From positions 1,116,001 to 1,180,000 of the forward strand of contig OZ242191.1 in NCBI GenBank assembly GCA_965205915.1: DNA of 64,000 nucleotides, written 5' to 3'. The stretch is from VXMO01 sp965205915. Its GTDB lineage: Bacteria > Chloroflexota > Dehalococcoidia > UBA6926. Positions 26,988-35,905 of this stretch are shown one piece after another (the first letter of the stretch is position 1; every line of letters starts with the position of its first letter). Both the position numbers and the translations under genes were made by a program. A model generated the notes under the pieces. The model searched no databases, was not told where the DNA came from, and worked only from the letters and a program-made list of their open reading frames with translations.

Positions 26988-27800
26988 TTGGAAGCGATTT
27001 TTCAGGTTGGCCTGCTATGGATGACTGCCCGATAGGAGAAGCGGGCATCGCAAAGGTGGCTCTAAACGGACGGGTTTCGCAATTCAGTACGTCGTGGTGG
27101 GCGAAAGCAGTCAATACTGCGAACTGAGCGCGTGTTTCAGTTGGTGGTGGTGTGGTAAGGGATTGGCTGGAGCAGTAGCTGCCGCCAAAAGCTATAGCCT
27201 CGAGGCCATTCTCTTCGTTCATTCTGCGCCACATGAGGATAAGCCCGGCGGGGCAGAGAATTAGTGGGAGCCCATCGTTCGGGTAACTGACGCGCATCTG
27301 TCTCAGCAGTTCCACGCCGATGAAAGTCTTGCCAAACCCCACCACGTCCCCGATGTTGCAGCAGTCTTTGGCATCGACCATGGCCAGTCCACGGTTCACT
27401 GAATCGAGCTGAAAATTCGCCAGTTGGCCGCGCCGGGGCTGGAGGGGCAATTGCGTTGGGCCAACGTCGCTGTAGTACAACTCATACAGAGCCTTGAGTT
27501 CGACGAGGTAGGGCGGCGTCTGCGCTATCGGACATGATTCATCCAGTTCATTGACTAGTGCTTCCGCGATGTACTTAGAGTCCTGCCACAGGTTCTCGAA
27601 CCAGTCGCGCAATGCCTCCATCTGGGCGTCGCCCGTCACGCGCATGTTGAGATCCGTGTTGCCGCTGAATCCGGCGAGGGTCATGTTGGACGATCCGACG
27701 ACAGCCGCTCCAGTCTCCGTGTGGCCCTCATACCAGGACAGATACGCCTTGGCAGGAAAGTATTGCGATCTATCGAGTTCGTCGTAGACCTGACCCCGGC
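26968..27800 (-). pseudogene. Remnant of a PLD-domain SNF2-type helicase
   Basis: A 5'- and 3'-truncated piece. It keeps the phospholipase-D-like strand pair (AKAYLSWYEGH, VVGSSNMTLAGFSGNTDLN) and the helicase N-terminal Walker A region (IGDVVGFGKTFIGVELLRQM, then LILCPAGLILMW). The normal motif DVVGLGKT reads DVVGFGKT here. All later helicase motifs are missing: after GLEAIAF the sequence no longer looks like the family and the frame runs into the end of the previous gene. Intact relatives are about 1,000 residues. The upstream border is near 27800, where a sulfite-oxidase fragment on the other strand begins. Confidence 0.7.
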
Positions 27801-27837
27801 CAATAGCGGCCGGCGGAACTTTCGTCGGGGCGCCGCC

Positions 27838-28124
27838 GCATTCACGGCTACGCGCACTCGCCTTCAGGAAAGATCTCCCGCGTGGAATGGAGTTCAGACG
27901 GCGGGGGAGCCTGGAACGAGGCGGAACTGGCGGGCCAGCAGCCGGACCTTTCATGGGCGCGGTTTGAATTCGCGTGGGACGCTGAGCCCGGTGAGCACAC
28001 GATCACGACGCGCGCCACTGACGTCGCGAGCAATACGCAGCCGGATCGAATTCCTTTCAATGAAAAGGGCTATCTGTTCAACCAGCCGTTTCCTCACCCG
28101 ATACGTGTGGGCCAGGCCGCATGA
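27838..28124 (+). pseudogene. C-terminal fragment of a sulfite oxidase-like Mo-cofactor enzyme
   Basis: The frame reads IHGYAHSPSGKISRVEWSSD, then ARFEFAWDAEPGEHTI and RATDVASNTQP, ending PHPIRVGQAA. This is the Mo-co dimerisation domain that closes sulfite oxidase-family proteins. The molybdopterin-binding domain that should precede it is absent; upstream lies helicase debris on the other strand. There is no start codon with a ribosome-binding site, so it is treated as a relic. Confidence 0.7.
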
Positions 28125-28371
28125 ATGCCCCTGGCCGGCGTATCGCCGGACTGACTTCCGGATTCCATTGCGTGGACCCTTTGTGACTCAGGATGAGAAT
28201 GTCCGGGCTCCGGGCCGGGGCACGGGATCAAGCAGGGCGCGGAGAGGGGTCAGGGAACAGTGTTGGAGCTATCCGGAGTAAGACAGCCGGGAGGTATTGT
28301 TCATCTCCGCAGACAGCGAATTCGTGGGCGTTTACGGAGATCTGCCAGGCTTCTACACTCGCTGCGCATGT
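28125..28371. other. Non-coding debris, nothing recognised
   Basis: Between the sulfite-oxidase fragment and the ABC-F stop. Short frames only, none with recognisable content. Probably the rest of the degraded locus. Confidence 0.4.
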
Positions 28372-30354
28372 CTAGCCGGTGTTCAGCGTCGTCAACATGC
28401 TGTCTATGTTCTCCGCCTTCAGGGTTAAGCTTTCCCACTCCTCCCAAAGGGACTGAGTCTCTTCCTTGAGCACGCGGTATTGCTCCCCTGAGGCGGCAAT
28501 TTGGGCAGGCCCGTCAAACTGGGCGGGGCTTGAGAACATGGCCTCCAACTCCGCCAGGCGAGTCTCGCGGTCAGCCAGGGAGGCGTCGATATTCTTAATT
28601 CGCGTCGCGAGTCTGCGCGCCTCTTTGCTTAGCGACCGGCGCTGCTCTTTCCCGACGCCGACCGGCCCAACTGAAAGGCTCTTCAATGAGTCCTGTTCTA
28701 ACGACTCGTTGTCCGTGCGGTTTCCATTTGAGTTGGGGGTTCCCTGTTCGGTTTCGGTCTGCTTTCGATACAAGTAAGCGTCATAGCCCCCCGGGAAAAC
28801 GGCAAGCCGGCCGCCGTCTATCTCGACGATTTTGTTGGCAACCTGGTGTATGAGAGTGCGATCGTGGGTGATGAAGCAGATAGTTCCCTGGTAATCGCCA
28901 AGGGCGTCCGCGAGAATCTCCCTGGAGACGATGTCCAAGTGATTTGTCGGCTCATCCATGAGAAGCAGGTTGCTTGGCTGGAGCAGTAACTTGGCCAGGG
29001 CCACGCGAGCCTTTTCGCCGCCGGACAGCACGGAAATAGGCTTGCGTACATCGTCGCCGCTGAACAAGAAGCCGCCAAGGGTGGCGCGCAGGTTCTGCTC
29101 CGACTCCATTGGCGCCGATTTCCGCAGCTCCCCAAGGAGCGTATTTTGCGGGTTGAGGAGTTCAAGAACGTGCTGCGCGTAGTAGGTCGTGACGACGTTA
29201 TGGCCGGTCTTTCTTTCCCCCTCATCCACCGGGATGACGTTGGCAAGTATCTTCAACATCGTGGTCTTCCCGGCGCCATTCGGTCCGACCAATGCAACGC
29301 GGTCGCCCCGGGAGAGTGTCAGGTTCATGCCGTGGTAGACCACGTTATCGCCGTAGGCCTTGCGTACATTGATTAGCGATATCGGCTCGGAACCGCTGCG
29401 CGGCGGCGCCGGGAACGAATAACGGACCTTTTTGGTCGCTCTTGGCAACGTGACAGTCTGCACCTTCTCCAGTTGCTTCAGACGGCTTTGCACCTGTCTG
29501 GCCTTCGTCGCCTTGGCTCGAAACTGTTCCACAAAGCGCATCTGCTTCTGCATCTCGCGCTCCTGCCTGGCGGAGGCAGTCCGCTTTAGCTGGAGCGAAC
29601 GCTCGCGCGCCGCAAGGTAATCGTCATAGTTGCCGCGGCGAAGCACGACCTCGTCCGGCTCAATGGCAAGAACCCTGGTTGCTGTCTGGTTCAGAAAAGC
29701 GCGGTCGTGAGAGGTTACGAGCACGCCGCCTGTAAAGGAGTCCAGGTACTTCTCAAACCACAGGTTGGCATCAAGGTCAAGGTGGTTGGTGGGCTCATCA
29801 AGGAGCAGGAGATTAGGCTTCCTGAACAGAATCCTGGCAAGGCTCGCCCGCATGACCCAGCCGCCGCTGAACTCACTCATGGGCCGAAGAAAGTCGCTCT
29901 GCTTGAACCCGAGACCTGAGAGGACCGATTTGGCCTCGTGCTCACGATCCTCTCCTCCGGCGGCTTCCAACGCCATATCAAGCGCGCCGAGGCGATCCAG
30001 GAGATTGTTCTCGCGCACATGGTCGCCCCCGGATGACAAGGCCTCCCGTGTGGCGGAGATCTCGCCCACGAGAGCATTCACTTCCGAGTTCGCGTCCAGC
30101 ATTTCCTGGAGCAGAGGCTTGTGGGAAAAGGACGGAGGCTCTTGCTTGAGGTAGCCCAGAGAGACGTTGCGCCGCCTGGAGACGCTGCCTGTTTCAGGGG
30201 CGACGTCGCCTGCCAGGATATCCAGGAGCGTGGTCTTCCCTGAGCCGTTTGGGCCTACCAGCGCAATACGGTCGCCGACGTCAACGTTTAGCGTTAGACC
30301 GCTGAACAGGGTCCTGCCTGAGTAGCCTTTACCGATGTCAGATGCAAATAACAT
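28372..30354 (-). CDS. ABC-F family ATPase (Uup/EttA type)
   Basis: 660 residues, ATG start. Two ABC cassettes in one chain with no membrane segments: first Walker A GPNGSGKTT (about 35-43), second GPNGAGKTT (about 350), signatures SEFSGGW and SGGEKARVALAKLL, and Walker B LLLMDEPTNHLD. The inter-domain linker is rich in Arg/Lys/Gln (about 240-300), as in ABC-F proteins that enter the ribosomal E site. A C-terminal coiled coil (about 570-655) resembles Uup. These proteins act in translation or antibiotic protection rather than transport. A small kinase gene lies 65 bases upstream in the same direction. Confidence 0.9.
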   Translation of the reverse strand: MLFASDIGKGYSGRTLFSGLTLNVDVGDRIALVGPNGSGKTTLLDILAGDVAPETGSVSRRRNVSLGYLKQEPPSFSHKPLLQEMLDANSEVNALVGEISATREALSSGGDHVRENNLLDRLGALDMALEAAGGEDREHEAKSVLSGLGFKQSDFLRPMSEFSGGWVMRASLARILFRKPNLLLLDEPTNHLDLDANLWFEKYLDSFTGGVLVTSHDRAFLNQTATRVLAIEPDEVVLRRGNYDDYLAARERSLQLKRTASARQEREMQKQMRFVEQFRAKATKARQVQSRLKQLEKVQTVTLPRATKKVRYSFPAPPRSGSEPISLINVRKAYGDNVVYHGMNLTLSRGDRVALVGPNGAGKTTMLKILANVIPVDEGERKTGHNVVTTYYAQHVLELLNPQNTLLGELRKSAPMESEQNLRATLGGFLFSGDDVRKPISVLSGGEKARVALAKLLLQPSNLLLMDEPTNHLDIVSREILADALGDYQGTICFITHDRTLIHQVANKIVEIDGGRLAVFPGGYDAYLYRKQTETEQGTPNSNGNRTDNESLEQDSLKSLSVGPVGVGKEQRRSLSKEARRLATRIKNIDASLADRETRLAELEAMFSSPAQFDGPAQIAASGEQYRVLKEETQSLWEEWESLTLKAENIDSMLTTLNTG

Positions 30355-30419
30355 ATCGTTCTTCTGGAACTATCATACTGTCCACAGGATGCAGCCGCAG
30401 GGAACAGGCGTGGGCAACG

Positions 30420-30998
30420 TTACTGTTTAGTGTGGCTAATATGGGGCGCCTCCTGACAGATGTTTCGCAGGATATTCGTGTAGTCAAAGGAACTGGAAGT
30501 GTCCACACGAATGATCGTTGAGGGAATATCCAGCAGCTCCCAAGTCCCAGCTCTAATTCCTCCCAACAGTTCTTCGGAGGGCATCACATGGTGACCCGGG
30601 CGCAGTCCGGCAGGGGTAAAGCGAGCAGCTTTGCGTGTCACCAACGTGTCCGGAGGGGCCGAGCAATGTACTTGCACGACCTTTGCCCTGGTTCTAACCG
30701 CGATTTCGCCGGCTTGCCCGGAGGACAACTGTCTGCAGAAATTGCTCTCGGTTATAGGCGATGACCCCGCCTGCAACATTCGATCGGCTGTGAGAAATAA
30801 CAAGCTGATCGCGGCTATTCCAAATTGCCGAGACCAGTCTTGATCGCCAAAGCCCATGGCTTTATAAAGAGCATCCTTAAGGGCATCCTTTTCGATTAAA
30901 GGAAGCCGCAGATCCTGGGCTATCCGCCTGGCCATCGTTGTCTTGCCTGCTGCCGGCGGGCCGGAAACGATCAACCACAGAGGGAGTTCATTGGTCAT
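30420..30998 (-). CDS. P-loop kinase/zeta-toxin-like AAA_33 protein
   Basis: 192 residues, ATG start. P-loop GPPAAGKTTMARRIA (about 13-27) is followed by LIEKDALKDALY, the acidic segment used by small-molecule kinases. ESNFCRQL and a basic lid region follow. It phosphorylates an unknown small substrate. Relatives include zeta-type toxins, but no antitoxin-sized gene is next to it, so a metabolic or antibiotic-modifying kinase is equally possible. Same strand as ABC-F; they may be co-transcribed. Confidence 0.7.
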   Translation of the reverse strand: MTNELPLWLIVSGPPAAGKTTMARRIAQDLRLPLIEKDALKDALYKAMGFGDQDWSRQFGIAAISLLFLTADRMLQAGSSPITESNFCRQLSSGQAGEIAVRTRAKVVQVHCSAPPDTLVTRKAARFTPAGLRPGHHVMPSEELLGGIRAGTWELLDIPSTIIRVDTSSSFDYTNILRNICQEAPHISHTKQ

Positions 30999-31118
30999 AT
31001 ATGAATCTCAGATCTAAGCCTGGAATTCGTGTTTCCGATGTCATCGCCTCATCTGATTCTACTTTGAGGCGCCGCTGGGCAATGCTGAGTTTGTCTCTTT
31101 GGGGCATTCGGAGTTGGG

Positions 31119-31192
31119 TGGGCGATAGAGGACTTGAACCTCTGGCCTCAGCGATGTCAACGCTGCGCTCTAACCAACTGAGCTAACCGCCC
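31119..31192 (-). tRNA. tRNA-Val (anticodon GAC), copy 2
   Basis: Identical in all 74 body positions to copy 1. Here the three bases after the discriminator are CCC, so the CCA end is not encoded and must be added after transcription. Confidence 0.94.
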
Positions 31193-31249
31193 AATAGCAG
31201 TTGTCGCCCGCCTTCGCCGCGATGTCTCGGCATCTGGCGGGTGAGAATC

Positions 31250-31279
31250 ATTCTAGTTATGCACCGCAAAGTCGGTCAA
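31250..31279 (-). promoter_or_regulatory. Promoter of tRNA-Val copy 2
   Basis: Minus strand TTGACC (31274-31279), 18-base spacer, TAGAAT (31250-31255), same as copy 1. The rest of the 31193-31506 gap holds no gene; a TTGACC at 31425 on the plus strand lacks a clear -10 partner. Confidence 0.7.
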
Positions 31280-31506
31280 ATGTCTTTTCCGGTTCGCGAT
31301 CGTCGTTGAATTGTTGCGGGTGTTGGCCTCCGCATTCCGGCTTAGCGGGTTTTGTGGCAGGTCGCGTTCCGGCGACGAGAGCGTGGAGGTGCTAACCCTG
31401 TGGGAGGCAGTGGCGTTGTTGTCTTTGACCGGTCGCAGTGTCGGACCAAACAGAAGCGACCACGCGGGGACGGCAGGGCCAGCGAATTATCGAGGAGGAT
31501 CACGGA

Positions 31507-31932
31507 GTGAAGAGGCGGGTATTTCTTATTGTCGGGGCCCTGACGGCGCTCCTGGCGCTGGGCATCGCGGGCGGCGCCGTCATCGCGCAGGAGGCCACAA
31601 CCAATGACGAGGAGACGACGGCGGACAAGAGCGCCTTCTTCGACGATTTTGTAGCGCGCGTTGCCGAAATCCTCGATGAGGATGAGGACACCGTACGCTC
31701 GGCGATTGAGACGGCGCGTGACGAGACGCGGGCGGCCTGGCAGGAGAAGTGGGAAGAGGCCCACCGCGAGAAGCTCGAAGGGCATCTGGACGCCGCAGTC
31801 GAGGCCGGCAAGATCACACAGGACGAGGCTGATGAGTACCTGACGTGGCACGACGACAGGCCGGACGGCGTCGCAGTCGGTCGTGGGTTTGGCAAGCATC
31901 GAGGAATTGGCCACCACGGCTGGCGTAAATAA
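31507..31932 (+). CDS. Secreted DUF2680-like helical protein
   Basis: 141 residues from GTG 31507, chosen because GAGGAGG lies just upstream. A signal peptide (VFLIVGALTALLALGIAGGA) is cleaved near VIAQE. The mature part is helical and charged: FFDDFVARVAEILDEDEDTV, then GHLDAAVEAGKITQDEADEY, a pattern seen in DUF2680/YckD-type envelope proteins. The C-terminus is Gly/His-rich (GKHRGIGHHGW), so metal binding is conceivable. A classic Rho-independent terminator follows, so it is a single-gene transcript. Function unknown. Confidence 0.65.
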   Translation: MKRRVFLIVGALTALLALGIAGGAVIAQEATTNDEETTADKSAFFDDFVARVAEILDEDEDTVRSAIETARDETRAAWQEKWEEAHREKLEGHLDAAVEAGKITQDEADEYLTWHDDRPDGVAVGRGFGKHRGIGHHGWRK

Positions 31933-31975
31933 GCAGGCACGGAGGGCGTCATAGTCTGACCTGCCACTCCTCCCC

Positions 31976-32004
31976 GCCTCGCGCTTCGTCCATTTGCGCG
32001 AGGC
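31976..32004. repeat. Hairpin GCCTCGCGC/GCGCGAGGC
   Basis: 9-bp perfect stem with an 11-base loop between the DUF2680-like gene and its terminator. No U-tract. Confidence 0.5.
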
Positions 32005-32037
32005 AAGGCAGGCAGGCGACGCCCAAGGGCATGATTG

Positions 32038-32078
32038 AGAGGGTCGTGGCAGATGCCGCGGCCCTCTCGCTTTTTTTG
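32038..32078 (+). terminator. Rho-independent terminator
   Basis: A 14-bp stem starting GAGAGGGTCGTGG and ending CCGCGGCCCTCTC (two G-T pairs), 4-base loop, then GC and seven T. Ends the DUF2680-like transcript. Confidence 0.9.
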
Positions 32079-32111
32079 CGCCGGAGGGTGGGCTGGGGCG
32101 AGATGCGCCCG

Positions 32112-32170
32112 GGTTCCCGCTTTCGCGGGAATGACGGACGGGTTAGAGGGAATGACGGACGGGTTAGGGG
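32112..32170. repeat. REP-like palindrome, copy 5, with a tandem repeat
   Basis: TTCCCGCTTTCGCGGGAATGACGG core (from about 32113), followed by two direct copies of AATGACGGACGGGTTAG (from 32130 and 32150). This looks like local slippage of the palindrome's 3' arm. Confidence 0.6.
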
Positions 32171-33099
32171 GTAGAGGGCTCCGGCGGGATCTCGCCGGGC
32201 CGGTAGCCGCTCTGTTCAAAGAGAGTACGCACAGGCAAGCCGATAATTGAGGCGATGCGCGCCTCCGGATGCGTGGTCATATATGACTGCACGATGGCGT
32301 GGCCGATGGCGTGGCCGGTCCATACAGGCACACGGTCGCCATCACCGAAGAGGTAGCGGCGGATTTCCAATGGGTCGGTTTCGTTAAGGCGGCTTTCCAC
32401 GTTTGGCCAGATGGCCTTTTCGATTTCAGGAGGGAGGGCCGACGTCCAATGCGGCAGATGCTCCGGCACGATGCCGCCTGCAAAGACATCCGCAATTCCT
32501 TCCGTTACCATCGCGTCAAGAAGTGTATCCGGCTCGTCGTTCTTGACGTAGATCATGCGGCCGCCGGTTAGGCCGCGCGGGAAGAGTCGGTTTCGCACGA
32601 GGTGCACGTATTCATGGGCTGTGATGTAGGCCAGCGTCTCCTGCCAGTTGTGCGCGGGCCAGAGGAATAGTAGTGCAACTCCCGAGCCGAGGCTGACGCC
32701 GTTCGCGTACTGCATGGCCTGCGTTAGGCCCCGACTTTCGCCGTCACCCATCAGGATGACGACGCGCGACGACAAATCAGGCCTCGGCAGCTCCTGTGAG
32801 CACCTGACAAGGGTCTGTTCAACGATGCCGCGCGGCGCGACGGCGTCCGTGGCGTTGACGGCGCGGATAAACGCATTGAGTTCGGGATCGCCCGTCTGGG
32901 TCAATGTCCATCGCTCACCGATGTCGATGAAGGCGGGCTGTTCTCCGGCCAGGAGACGGCGCACATACAGCCGCAGCCGCTGCTTGAACAGCTCCAGCGG
33001 GGGTTGCTCGACCTGGTTGAGCGCCTGTTCCGCGAAATAGCCCTCCAGCTTATAGGCCGGGACGACCGTCATCTGCCGGGGAAGTCGCCCGCTAGTCAT
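32164..33099 (-). CDS. DUF2268-type predicted Zn-dependent protease
   Basis: 311 residues, ATG start; Met10 is an alternative. Zinc site HEYVH (162-166) with the third ligand in VTEGIADVFAGG (Glu200), the gluzincin spacing of DUF2268/COG5504. The C-terminal segment WTGHAIGHAIVQSYM is also typical. No signal peptide, so probably intracellular. Substrate unknown. It shares a strand with the CaiB gene upstream, separated by 45 bases. Confidence 0.8.
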   Translation of the reverse strand: MTSGRLPRQMTVVPAYKLEGYFAEQALNQVEQPPLELFKQRLRLYVRRLLAGEQPAFIDIGERWTLTQTGDPELNAFIRAVNATDAVAPRGIVEQTLVRCSQELPRPDLSSRVVILMGDGESRGLTQAMQYANGVSLGSGVALLFLWPAHNWQETLAYITAHEYVHLVRNRLFPRGLTGGRMIYVKNDEPDTLLDAMVTEGIADVFAGGIVPEHLPHWTSALPPEIEKAIWPNVESRLNETDPLEIRRYLFGDGDRVPVWTGHAIGHAIVQSYMTTHPEARIASIIGLPVRTLFEQSGYRPGEIPPEPSTP

Positions 33100-33144
33100 C
33101 GCGCATTGTCGACGGGAGTGATGTGAGGTTGCACAGATGCGGCG

Positions 33145-35577
33145 CTAGCTGAGAGCGCCGGACTCCTCATACCGGCCATATTCCTCGTCGGACATGCCCA
33201 GAATGCCCGTCAGCACTTCTCGCGTGTGCATACCGGGCGTGGGAGCGCCCATACGGATGCCGCCGGGCGACTCACTGAAATTCACGGTCATGCCCGGGTG
33301 CTCGATGGGGCCGGGCACGTTGTGATTCACCTCAACGACATACCCACGGGAGCGCAGCTGTGGATCCGTATACAGGTCCTCGCCTGTAGCCACCATGCCC
33401 GCGGCAATGCCGGCGCGCTGGCACGCATACATGACCTGGTGCGCGGAGCGCGTTAGCGTCCACGCGGATATTTCCGCATCAAGGGCATCGTGGTTGGCCT
33501 GCCGATCCGCAAACGTGGCGAAACGAGGGTCATCGGCAAGCTCCGGCCGCTCGATCACGTCGGCCAATGCGTTCCATGATGCATCGTCGTCGTCCGGGCA
33601 TGAGATGGCGCACCAGCGATCACCGCCGCCGCACTGATAGATGCCCTGCGGCGCGGCGTTCGGATCGCGGTTTCCCCATGCCTCCGCGGACTCCGCGCCG
33701 AACTGCGTCTCAAGAAACGCCATGCCGATCATGCTCGCGGCGGCCTGGAATTGCGGAATCTCGATGTACTGCCCCTCTCCGGTGCGGTCACGGTAGTGAA
33801 GCGCAGCCATGATAGAGAGTGCAAGGTTGCCTGCCGTGATGAAGTCCGGGTAGGCGTTTCTTCCGCGAGCAGGCCACGCCGCGTCCGGCTGAGCCCACAG
33901 ATATCCCAGCCCGGTGAATGAGGTCAGGCACTGTCCGACGGCGGTGAAGTTCCTCATCGGCCCCATCGCGCCGTAGCCGGGGCAGCTGACCATGATGAGG
34001 TTCGGGTTGACCTGTCTAAGCACGTCATAGTTGATGCCGAAACGGTCTATCGCGCCGGGCGCGTTGTTCTCCACAACGACATCTGCCTCGGCTGCAAGTC
34101 GCTTGAACAATTCCTGCCCCTCCGGCATGTGCAGATCAATCGCGATTGATCGTTTGTTGCGGTTGTTCTCGCCGTAAGCGGCGTTGGTACTGCGCCATGC
34201 CGTTGGGTTGTGCTCACGGTCGTGAACGCGCCCGTCCGGGAACTTGGTGGATTCAACCTTGATGACGTCCGCGCCATAGTCGGCGATGAATCGCGTGCCG
34301 AACGGTGCAGCCCAAACGCGTTCGAATGCCAGAATCCGTACGCCGTCCAGCGGGAGGCGGGATTCCTGTGCCCCGTTTGAGGCGCCAACGGGAACAGCCA
34401 CGCGCTCCGAAGTCGCAGCCCCAAGTATTTCATCCTGGTGCTGACCCAGCGTGGGCGCGGGTCGGCGGACGCTCAGGGGGCTGGCGCCGAAACGTGCCGT
34501 CCCGCCCGGAATCATATATCTGCCCAGGACGGGATGCTCCATCGGGGAGAAGAATCCGTAGGTCTCCGCGTGCGGGTGCGCAGCAAAATCCGCCGGTGAG
34601 TTTGCGGGGGCGACGGTGACGCGCCTCTCCACGCCGCCGCTCAAGTACTCATCGGCCGTCATTTTGCTGATGAATTCCCCGGCCATGGCCGTAATCTCGT
34701 CTGCTATACCGTCCCTCGCGCTCAACTCGCGCAGGGCGGGGTCAAGCAGCATCGGGTGGTTGACCCAGTTGGCGAATTCCACCCATTGTCTCGGCGAGGT
34801 CAGCGCGAGCTGCACCCACACACCATCAGATGCCTGGAAATACTGGGTAGGGCCGATTCCGCCCTTGCTGCCGCGTCGCGGCATGACCTCGCTCATCGCG
34901 GCATAGCGCATGAGATTCATTGTCTTATGCGCGAGCACCTCCGTCATGGAGACATCGAGATGCTGTCCGCGCCCCGTGGTACGCCGGCGCCAGAGGGCGA
35001 TCAATGTTCCGAACGCGGCATGGATGGAACTCAACTGGAAACCCTGGTAGCGGGGCATGGTGACAGGGGGGCCCTCTGCTTCACCTTCCCCGTAGGCGGA
35101 GCCGCCCAACGCGGTGACGGCGATGTCCGCGCCCACAAAGTCGCGGTACGGCCCTGTGCGGCCGTAGGGTGTGATGGAGGTGACGATGATGCCGGGATTT
35201 ACTGCGGCGAGATCGTCATAGCCCAGACCGCGCGCTTCCATCTCGCCCGGGTGGCCGGATTCCAGCACGACATCTGCGTTCTTGACCAGCTCAAGAAATC
35301 GGGCGCGATCAGTCTCCGCGTCGAGATCAAGGGTGATTCCGCGCTTATTCGTATTGAAATGGACGAAGAAGAGGCTGCGGTCAGGGCCCGGCTCGCCATG
35401 CGCGAATGGGGCCATACGCCGCGATGGGCTACCGGACGGCGGCTCAATGAGGATGACATCCGCGCCAAGATCGGCAAGGATGCGTCCGCACGGCTGCCCC
35501 TCCGGCCCTGTGAGGTCCAGCACGGTCAGTCCGTGGAGTGCGCCCGTTCTGCCGTCTCCGCCTGTCCCATTCGTCAT
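33145..35577 (-). CDS. Two-domain CaiB/BaiF family CoA-transferase
   Basis: 810 residues: two full family III CoA-transferase units in one chain, about 14-390 and 410-805. Each begins with the nucleotide-like fold (LTVLDLTGPEGQPCGRILAD; VRILAFERVWAAPFGTRFIA). In domain 2 the catalytic Asp is visible in GRNAYPDFITAGN (about Asp577). The matching place in domain 1 reads TMPRYQGFQLSS, with no Asp, so only the second half is likely to catalyse. Such enzymes move CoA between carboxylic acids. Family III enzymes normally work as interlocked dimers, so the fusion may be a built-in heterodimer. Substrate unknown. Confidence 0.85.
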   Translation of the reverse strand: MTNGTGGDGRTGALHGLTVLDLTGPEGQPCGRILADLGADVILIEPPSGSPSRRMAPFAHGEPGPDRSLFFVHFNTNKRGITLDLDAETDRARFLELVKNADVVLESGHPGEMEARGLGYDDLAAVNPGIIVTSITPYGRTGPYRDFVGADIAVTALGGSAYGEGEAEGPPVTMPRYQGFQLSSIHAAFGTLIALWRRRTTGRGQHLDVSMTEVLAHKTMNLMRYAAMSEVMPRRGSKGGIGPTQYFQASDGVWVQLALTSPRQWVEFANWVNHPMLLDPALRELSARDGIADEITAMAGEFISKMTADEYLSGGVERRVTVAPANSPADFAAHPHAETYGFFSPMEHPVLGRYMIPGGTARFGASPLSVRRPAPTLGQHQDEILGAATSERVAVPVGASNGAQESRLPLDGVRILAFERVWAAPFGTRFIADYGADVIKVESTKFPDGRVHDREHNPTAWRSTNAAYGENNRNKRSIAIDLHMPEGQELFKRLAAEADVVVENNAPGAIDRFGINYDVLRQVNPNLIMVSCPGYGAMGPMRNFTAVGQCLTSFTGLGYLWAQPDAAWPARGRNAYPDFITAGNLALSIMAALHYRDRTGEGQYIEIPQFQAAASMIGMAFLETQFGAESAEAWGNRDPNAAPQGIYQCGGGDRWCAISCPDDDDASWNALADVIERPELADDPRFATFADRQANHDALDAEISAWTLTRSAHQVMYACQRAGIAAGMVATGEDLYTDPQLRSRGYVVEVNHNVPGPIEHPGMTVNFSESPGGIRMGAPTPGMHTREVLTGILGMSDEEYGRYEESGALS

Positions 35578-35669
35578 GGCTTCCTCATTTCATGGGCTTG
35601 CTTGGTCACGCTCAGGATAGGAGCCGTCCGCTAACAGCGTCAACGTGATTTCTCTGTTCGCGATCGGGG

Positions 35670-35781
35670 TTTGGTTGGTCTGTGGAGTTGGTTCAACGCG
35701 TTCCCGCTTATGGGGCCACTTGGGATTTGGTTGGCCTGTGGAGTTGGTCCGCCGCGTTCCGGCTTATGGGGCCGCTTGGGA
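35670..35781 (+). repeat. Head-to-tail 56-bp tandem repeat
   Basis: Copy 1 at 35670-35725 and copy 2 at 35726-35781 match at 50 of 56 positions, both starting TTTGGTTGG and ending CTTGGGA. A partial third copy begins TTTGG. Upstream of the DUF3179 gene. Confidence 0.85.
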
Positions 35782-35808
35782 TTTGGAGCACGGTATTAAA
35801 CTGTGGGT

Positions 35809-35901
35809 ATGGAACACATTAAAGGTCTCATCCGTTCAGCTGTAGTCACCTCCGCCGCGAGCCTCGGCGCAGCAATTGTCGTCATTATGCTCGTAGACTG
35901 A
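35809..35901 (+). CDS. 30-residue ORF duplicating the DUF3179 signal peptide
   Basis: ATG 35809 to TGA 35899-35901 encodes one hydrophobic helix with VVTSAASLGAA, the same string as in the signal peptide of the next gene (RGLVVTSAASLGAAAII). Both starts follow GGGT directly. It is probably a duplicated gene start rather than a working gene, although a small membrane peptide cannot be ruled out. It ends four bases before the DUF3179 start. Confidence 0.4.
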   Translation: MEHIKGLIRSAVVTSAASLGAAIVVIMLVD

Positions 35902-35905
35902 GGGT

